Positions 59,848 to 64,000 of a stretch of 64,000 nt of DNA are shown piece by piece. Both the position numbers and the translations under genes were made by a program. The notes below the pieces were generated by a model. It was given only the letters and a program-made list of their open reading frames with translations. It did no database searches and was not told the DNA's origin. Positions within the stretch are counted from its first letter, which is position 1. Each line of letters begins with the position of its first letter. Source of the stretch: Variovorax sp. (GTDB taxonomy: Bacteria; Pseudomonadota; Gammaproteobacteria; Burkholderiales; Burkholderiaceae_C); assembly GCA_017744935.1 (NCBI GenBank), contig JAGIAI010000009.1, forward strand, positions 62,001-126,000, given 5' to 3'.

Positions 59848-60588
59848 TCAACGTTTCGTGGCCTCGGTCTCCAGTGTCTCGGCCGCGCTGGCGATCTTCG
59901 GCGCAGCTGCCTTGCCTTGCCCGTACCACTTTCTGACAATCTCTTCGGCCGCACCATGCCCGCCCCATCCAAACGCGATCGCGGCGGCGAGCGAGACAGC
60001 TCCAACGAGGCCCATGAACAGCGTGTTGACGAGTGTGGCCGCGATGCCCATCTGGTTGACGGCAATCGCGATGGCGAAGCACCAGATTGCCACCGACGTT
60101 ACCTTCGCCAGTGTGTCTGGATTGTCGAACCCGGCCTTGGACGTCGCGCCTCTCACCAGCGAGGACGCCGCGTTCGCGAGGAGCCCGCCAATCACGAGCA
60201 CCACGAGGGCGACTACAAGGTTGGGCAGCCAAAGGAGCAATTGGCGTAGCACCTCGGATACCGCAGGCAAGCCGAGCGCATCGAATGCCACTACCAGAAC
60301 AATGAGACGCACGAACCACTTTGCGACAAGCGCCAAGAAACCCGAGGCGTCTGTCTTGACCCCCATGCCTTGAACGAATCCGGCAAACCCGGCCCTTTGC
60401 GCAAGCGAGTCGAACTTCACTGCGTGCAGGACGCCGCGTACGCCTTTCTCAAGCAGGGAAGCCACCAGCCATCCAAGAACAATGATGATGGCGAACCCGA
60501 TCACCCTGGGGATCGCAACGAAGAACAATGCCAGAGCGCATGCAAGCGAGGCCATCAGGGCGTCGCTCCAGTCTGTGATGGTTGTCAT
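59848..60588 (-). CDS. MscS-like membrane protein with conserved TM-helix repeats
   Basis: 246 residues with about five hydrophobic segments, including VIGFAIIIVLGWLVASLLEK, LVVALVVLVIGGLLANAASS and LVGAVSLAAAIAFGWGGHGA. The last one with its GWGG turn resembles the pore helix of mechanosensitive channel relatives. It lacks the large cytoplasmic MscS vestibule, so it belongs to the small TM-helix group. ATG 60588 follows GGAGAGA. It may respond to osmotic stress. Confidence 0.82.
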   Translation of the reverse strand: MTTITDWSDALMASLACALALFFVAIPRVIGFAIIIVLGWLVASLLEKGVRGVLHAVKFDSLAQRAGFAGFVQGMGVKTDASGFLALVAKWFVRLIVLVVAFDALGLPAVSEVLRQLLLWLPNLVVALVVLVIGGLLANAASSLVRGATSKAGFDNPDTLAKVTSVAIWCFAIAIAVNQMGIAATLVNTLFMGLVGAVSLAAAIAFGWGGHGAAEEIVRKWYGQGKAAAPKIASAAETLETEATKR

Positions 60589-60859
60589 ACGTCTCTCTCC
60601 GAGTTTGCAAGGCGACACTGCCTGGCGAGAGAGCCTCGGGCCGTGAGCACATGCGAAGCGTAGGACGCTAACGCGCCTGCCAAGTAGTCCGTTCATTTCA
60701 CGGCGAGTTCGGAAGCTTTTGCCTGCGATCACTGCCTAGACTTAGATTCCATCTGGCAGAAAGCATGTCCAACATCACGTCCGCGGACATCGAGGTGCTG
60801 CGTAAAGTGGCGGCGCGTTCCTTCAGCGATGTTCGGTGCATCCCGGTCCATGCTCCCGC

Positions 60860-61391
60860 TCAGTGCTTCATGGACATCTTGCCGCCGTGGCTGAGTTTCT
60901 CGGCCTCGGCACGATGCTCCCTCAACGTGGGAAGTGTCTTCCCGAACCAGGCCTTCACCTCGGAGTCCTTGGCACCCTTGCTGGCCTTCTCGAACAGTGA
61001 AATATCGGTCTTGTGATCGTCGAGTCCAACCTCTTTGACGAAGTCCCGATCGATGTCCTTCGACGTTGAGAGCTTGTCCAACTTGGCCTTTTTGTCGGCC
61101 GGCATGTCGTTAGGCAGCGTTACTCCCTTGGCTGAGGCGAGTTGCTTGATCTTCATTGGCTGCGGTGTGGTCCATTACCAGCATCTCTGCGTAGGCCCTG
61201 ACATCGGCTTGCTGCGCTTTCGCGACCGCCATCTTCGAGACCTCGACCTCGTAGATGCCGCCGCCAGCAGCCTTGGTCATGTAGCCCTGGTCGTTCTTGG
61301 AGGGCGCATCTGCCGCGGCGGCCGACACCCAGGTGATAGTGCTCGCGCACAGGGTGCCAGCGGCGAGCGCGCGGAGGAGTCTGCTATGCAT
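60860..61391 (-). pseudogene. DUF4142 protein gene broken by a +1 frameshift
   Basis: The N-terminal half (61110-61391) has a signal peptide (RLLRALAAGTLCASTITWVS) and YMTKAAGGGIYEVEVSKMAV, MVMDHTAANED. The C-terminal half continues in another frame: IKQLASAKGVTLPNDM, EVGLDDHKTDISLFEK, FGKTLPTLREHRAEAEKL. An extra G after AATGAA near 61150 breaks the frame. DUF4142 proteins are periplasmic, with unknown function. It may be a recent pseudogene or a sequencing error. Confidence 0.8.
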
Positions 61392-61659
61392 ATGGTGTTC
61401 CTTGCGACGGGTCTGCGCGAAGCGCGCGGATAGAAGAAGGAAGCTAGGAAGCGACGCTATGGATGATCATTAGTAGACGCTGATTCGCCAGTGGGAGGAC
61501 TCCTACTCGCGTTACTGAGTGCCATCGCCGTATGCGGAGAGCGCATTGGCTGGCATCCTCTTTCACCTCCCAGGCAACGCGGCACCTTCCTACGTGCCCC
61601 CGGCACCCTGCAAATCCACTATCGCATCTCCTCGATCCCTAGACGTACAGGAGCCCATG

Positions 61660-62154
61660 ATGCCCATCACCAAACGATCCGAGCCGGACGCCTGCGGTCT
61701 GCTCGATGCAGATCACCGCAACGTCAAGAAGCTTTTCAAGGCCTATGAAGAGCTGACGAAATCCAAGGCCGGGAGTGCCTCGCAGAAAAAGCGCGACTTG
61801 GCGTTGGAGATCTGCACGGAGCTGACAGTGCACGCGCAGATTGAGGAAGAGATTTTCTATCCGGCTCTGCGCGAAACGCTCAAGGACACTGATTTGCTCG
61901 ACGAGGCGAAGGTCGAACATGCCAGCGCCAAGGACCTGATCGCCCAGATCCAGGAAGCCGCGGAGGTCGATGACATGTTCGACGCCAAGGTCACGGTGCT
62001 GGGCGAGTACATTGATCACCACGTAAGGGAAGAGCGAAACGAGATCTTCGTCAAGGCCCGCGCCGCGCGAGGGCTTGACCTGGTGGCGATGCGCGAAGCG
62101 TTGGCCGCGCGCAAGGAAGAGCTGATGGCCGAGCACGCGGGCGTGACCGCCTGA
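61660..62154 (+). CDS. Hemerythrin HHE domain protein
   Basis: 164 residues forming a four-helix hemerythrin bundle. Iron-ligand candidates are DADHRNVKKLF, VHAQIEEEIFYPAL, EHASAKDLI and YIDHHVREERNEIF. AGGAG at 61649 supports ATG 61660 over ATG 61657. Such cytosolic hemerythrins bind O2, NO or act in iron and stress responses. It is followed by a receiver domain gene after 57 bases. Confidence 0.9.
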   Translation: MPITKRSEPDACGLLDADHRNVKKLFKAYEELTKSKAGSASQKKRDLALEICTELTVHAQIEEEIFYPALRETLKDTDLLDEAKVEHASAKDLIAQIQEAAEVDDMFDAKVTVLGEYIDHHVREERNEIFVKARAARGLDLVAMREALAARKEELMAEHAGVTA

Positions 62155-62211
62155 GTCTTTCGTCGGTGCCAGCGGCACCTGCATCCACCACGGCCGAGCT
62201 CAGGCGAAGCC

Positions 62212-62616
62212 ATGCGTTCGACCTCGTTCTGGCTGGAAGAGATGATGGGCGAGCAAACCGGGCAGTCTCTACGCGTCTTCGTCATTGAAGACGACAGGGA
62301 TGCATTGACCGGAACCCTCAGGATGCTGAGGCTTCTCGGACATTGGGCGGCCGGCGTGTCAAGCGCAGAAGCGGCGCTCGACCGGTTTTTCGAGGGTGCG
62401 TTCGACGTTCTGCTCGTGGACATGAATCTGCCCGGCCTCTCCGGCCTGGACGTCGCGCGGCGACTGAGTGCACGCGAGCATCTGCCCGTCATCTTCGCGA
62501 GTGGGGCCATGCCGCCTGCGGATGGGACCGAAGGCGCCCTGTGGCTGAGCAAGCCCTACACGATTGAACAACTGCGAGCCGCGCTTGCGTCCTGTCGCGA
62601 TGTGCCACGTTCATGA
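62212..62616 (+). CDS. Single-domain response regulator (receiver)
   Basis: 134 residues of a CheY-like receiver domain: VFVIEDDRDALTG with acidic pocket, phospho-Asp70 in LLVDMNLPGLSGLD, and Lys114 in LSKPYT. No output domain follows. It would be phosphorylated by a kinase encoded elsewhere and act through protein contacts. Confidence 0.9.
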   Translation: MRSTSFWLEEMMGEQTGQSLRVFVIEDDRDALTGTLRMLRLLGHWAAGVSSAEAALDRFFEGAFDVLLVDMNLPGLSGLDVARRLSAREHLPVIFASGAMPPADGTEGALWLSKPYTIEQLRAALASCRDVPRS

Positions 62617-62826
62617 TCTTGATGTTTTTGCGAGTTGCGGCGCCTGATCGGCTATCGGACGTCGCCGCGTTGTCCAGCGCGGTTCGTAGAGCTGCCCCCG
62701 ATAACCGGTTGGACGCAAGTCCTACGCTCGCCACTTCATGGCGGACCGAGCTTCACCCTTCGTCGCCGGCGAACGCGCATCTCGTCGCGCCGGGTTCTCC
62801 TTTTCACTTGTCATCCTGAGCGAAAC

Positions 62827-63045
62827 ATGAAAGCCTTGGTGTATCACGGCAGCAAGGATGTTCGGGTCGAGAGTGTTTACAGTAAGGACCCGGTGATCCA
62901 GACGCCCGACGACATCATCGTGCAGGTCACGGCGACAGCGATCTGCGGTTCCGATCTGCATTTGTTCAGGGGCAAGGTGCCCGGCTTCAAGGCGGGCGAC
63001 GTCCTCGGCCATGAATTCATGGGAGAGGTCGTGGAGACCAGTACA
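62827..63045 (+). pseudogene. N-terminal fragment of a zinc alcohol dehydrogenase
   Basis: Family sequence starts [17 protein letters not shown] and includes [18 protein letters not shown] and [13 protein letters not shown] with the catalytic zinc Cys and His-Glu. It then breaks off at about 63045 and runs into the end of an unrelated gene. The gene is dead. Confidence 0.8.
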
Positions 63046-63193
63046 GCAGGCGGGCGTCGGCGACGAGGAGGCGCGAAGCGGTCTCTCGGAACTGCTACCG
63101 GACGTGGTCGACCATTTCACGCCGGGCGGCAGCCTGCCTGACGACAACCAACTCGCCGCGAGCGTGCAGGACTACTTGCGTCGTCTCTCCTAG
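63044..63193 (+). pseudogene. C-terminal fragment of a YidB/DUF937 gene
   Basis: The frame reads [20 protein letters not shown] followed by [17 protein letters not shown] and a stop. This is the C-terminus of DUF937/YidB proteins. It is joined directly to the alcohol dehydrogenase fragment. Confidence 0.65.
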
Positions 63194-63375
63194 GTCGTCC
63201 GCGAATTGCGCGCCGCTGCAGATCGAATGATTCCTCGCGGCTTCCCGGCGATCTTCCCGCGCGTGCAAGAGATGACCGGTCCGAAGCATGAACGCACCTA
63301 CGAAAGGGCACCCGGAAAGACGACAAGGCAGACAATTCCCGTGGCCTATGACCTCCGCTCAAAGGGTCGTACGCC

Positions 63376-63756
63376 ATGATTCATCCAATCTTTCCTGCAA
63401 CGCTCCGGAATCCGGGACTCGTCCTTCGCCACATCTCGAACTATGGTGCGCTCGTCAAGGCCGAGGCCGCGGAGGCCGCCGGGGGCCTGGTTCGGCAAAC
63501 CGTCGGTGTCGTTCTGGCAGCCATATTGCTGGTGCTGGCGGTGGGCTTAAGCGGCTTCGCAGTGATGCTTGGGATGTTGCATGGCAGCTTTCACTGGGTG
63601 CTCGTTGTCGTTCCTGCCGTCACGTGGCTCTGCACGGTGATTTGTGGACTGGTGGCCATCAGGTCGCGTCTGCCAAAAGAGATCAAGGACGTGCGCGAGC
63701 AAGTTGAACTCGACCTGAAGCTTCTTCGAATCGCGAAGGAATCCGAAGATGGGTGA
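63376..63756 (+). CDS. Phage holin-family (DUF1469-like) membrane protein
   Basis: 126 residues: an amphipathic N-terminus (HISNYGALVKAEAAEAAGG), two membrane helices (VGVVLAAILLVLAVGLSGFA; WVLVVVPAVTWLCTVICGL) and a basic-acidic C-tail (IKDVREQVELDLKLLR). Chromosomal members are not phage genes but small membrane proteins next to stress genes. The next short frame overlaps its stop. Confidence 0.8.
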   Translation: MIHPIFPATLRNPGLVLRHISNYGALVKAEAAEAAGGLVRQTVGVVLAAILLVLAVGLSGFAVMLGMLHGSFHWVLVVVPAVTWLCTVICGLVAIRSRLPKEIKDVREQVELDLKLLRIAKESEDG

Positions 63757-63827
63757 CAAGAACCAGACCCTCACCCCCAAGCAGATGCTGGCGGAATCCC
63801 GTGCCGACCTAGTGTCCGCAACTGCGG
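63749..63827 (+). pseudogene. 5' stump of a small gene after the holin-like gene
   Basis: ATG 63749 overlaps the previous stop and opens MGDKNQTLTPKQMLAESRAD. After about 25 codons it runs into LysR sequence in another frame. It looks like the start of a normal operon partner that was cut off. Confidence 0.4.
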
Positions 63828-64000
63828 GTGGAACTCACGCTGACCGATCGCGTGGTCGACCTCGTCGCGACCGGCGCGGAATGCTGGGTCTGCGTGGGCG
63901 AAGTTCGTGACCCAGGCCTCGTGAGCCGGCATCTGGGCGACATGGAGCGCATCTTGGTCGCGCATCCCGCGCTGCTGCGCCGGCTCGGGCCCGTCACGCC
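63828..64000 (+). pseudogene. LysR effector-domain fragment, continuing past the window
   Basis: The frame VELTLTDRVVDLVATGAE, then VGEVRDPGLVSRHLGDMERI and LVAHPALLRRLGPV matches the LysR substrate-binding domain (usual pattern: LTDR-VDLV-G--A-RIGE, LVARRL, APAYL--HG-P). No LysR helix-turn-helix precedes it. The 5' end joins an unrelated stump. It is cut by the window end. Confidence 0.65.

Noticed and set aside
60765..61016. An 83-codon plus-strand frame (MSNITSADIEVL...)
   Set aside because: Most of it is antisense to the DUF4142 gene; no ribosome site or family match.
63376..63756. Prophage signal from the holin-family protein
   Set aside because: No other phage genes are near; chromosomal DUF1469-like proteins are common next to stress genes.
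1..64000. CRISPR array or tRNA/rRNA genes
   Set aside because: No regularly spaced repeats of suitable length and no recognisable tRNA or rRNA sequence were seen on reading; a dedicated scan was not possible.

Overview
The window is high-GC DNA with the gene content of a metabolically versatile betaproteobacterium, most likely Burkholderiales (Comamonadaceae or Alcaligenaceae type). The pointers are Bug/TctC-type solute receptors, several family III (CaiB/BaiF) CoA-transferases, a liv-type ABC transporter beside acyl-CoA catabolism genes, a FisR-like sulfur regulator and PHA-associated proteins. No rRNA, tRNA or CRISPR array was recognised.

Region 1 (1-28 kb) is a large acyl-CoA catabolic island. 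Plus-strand genes 2-7957 encode an aldehyde dehydrogenase (cut by the window edge), two CaiB-type CoA-transferases, a DUF2889 protein, an alpha-methylacyl-CoA racemase homologue, an alpha/beta hydrolase with a cysteine nucleophile, an SDR lacking the usual catalytic Tyr, and an enoyl-CoA hydratase. An acyl-CoA dehydrogenase (8013-9164, minus) is divergent from a run of MaoC hydratase, SDR, thiolase, acyl-CoA synthetase, two IclR regulators and a third CoA-transferase (9386-17224). The minus-strand block 17308-25931 holds an MFS transporter, a complete livF-G-M-H-K importer, a zinc alcohol dehydrogenase and an aldehyde dehydrogenase. Together these look like uptake, CoA activation and beta-oxidation-like breakdown of an unidentified, probably branched or alicyclic, carboxylic acid. 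Several 15-bp palindromes of IclR-operator shape lie in the gaps.

Region 2 (28-34.7 kb) is an accessory zone: a cupin gene divergent from a winged-helix/TPR regulator, then a graveyard of gene fragments (metallo-beta-lactamase, Rieske, HtrA/secreted-protein chimera) among intact small membrane, repeat and methionine-rich proteins. Much of it is a rearranged, decayed copy of genes that are intact at 42.8-46.3 kb.

Region 3 (34.7-41.5 kb) is a sulfide/sulfane-sulfur oxidation operon: DUF302, rhodanese, TauE/SafE exporter, DUF442-sulfide:quinone oxidoreductase fusion, persulfide-dioxygenase-like hydrolase and DUF2892 membrane protein. It is divergent from a sigma54 activator with the FisR cysteine triad; a sigma54-type promoter and a TGGCAGA repeat cluster lie between them.

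Region 4 (41.5-50.4 kb) is an envelope set: an orphan Rieske protein, HtrA-type lipoprotein protease, two paralogous small secreted proteins, a methionine-rich periplasmic protein, a VWA (Bat-like) protein and a ClC channel. PmrA/QseB-like CTTAAG-N5-NNTAAG boxes precede the secreted-protein genes.

Region 5 (50.4-64 kb) holds a broken LysR gene, two adjacent secreted proteins that share a C-terminal domain (one an MBL-fold lipoprotein), a MarR regulator, a Bug receptor with a sulfatase, a truncated IS66 element, PHA-related genes, a GST, an MscS-like membrane protein, a frameshifted DUF4142 gene, a hemerythrin, a lone receiver domain, and several chimeric gene ends up to the window edge.
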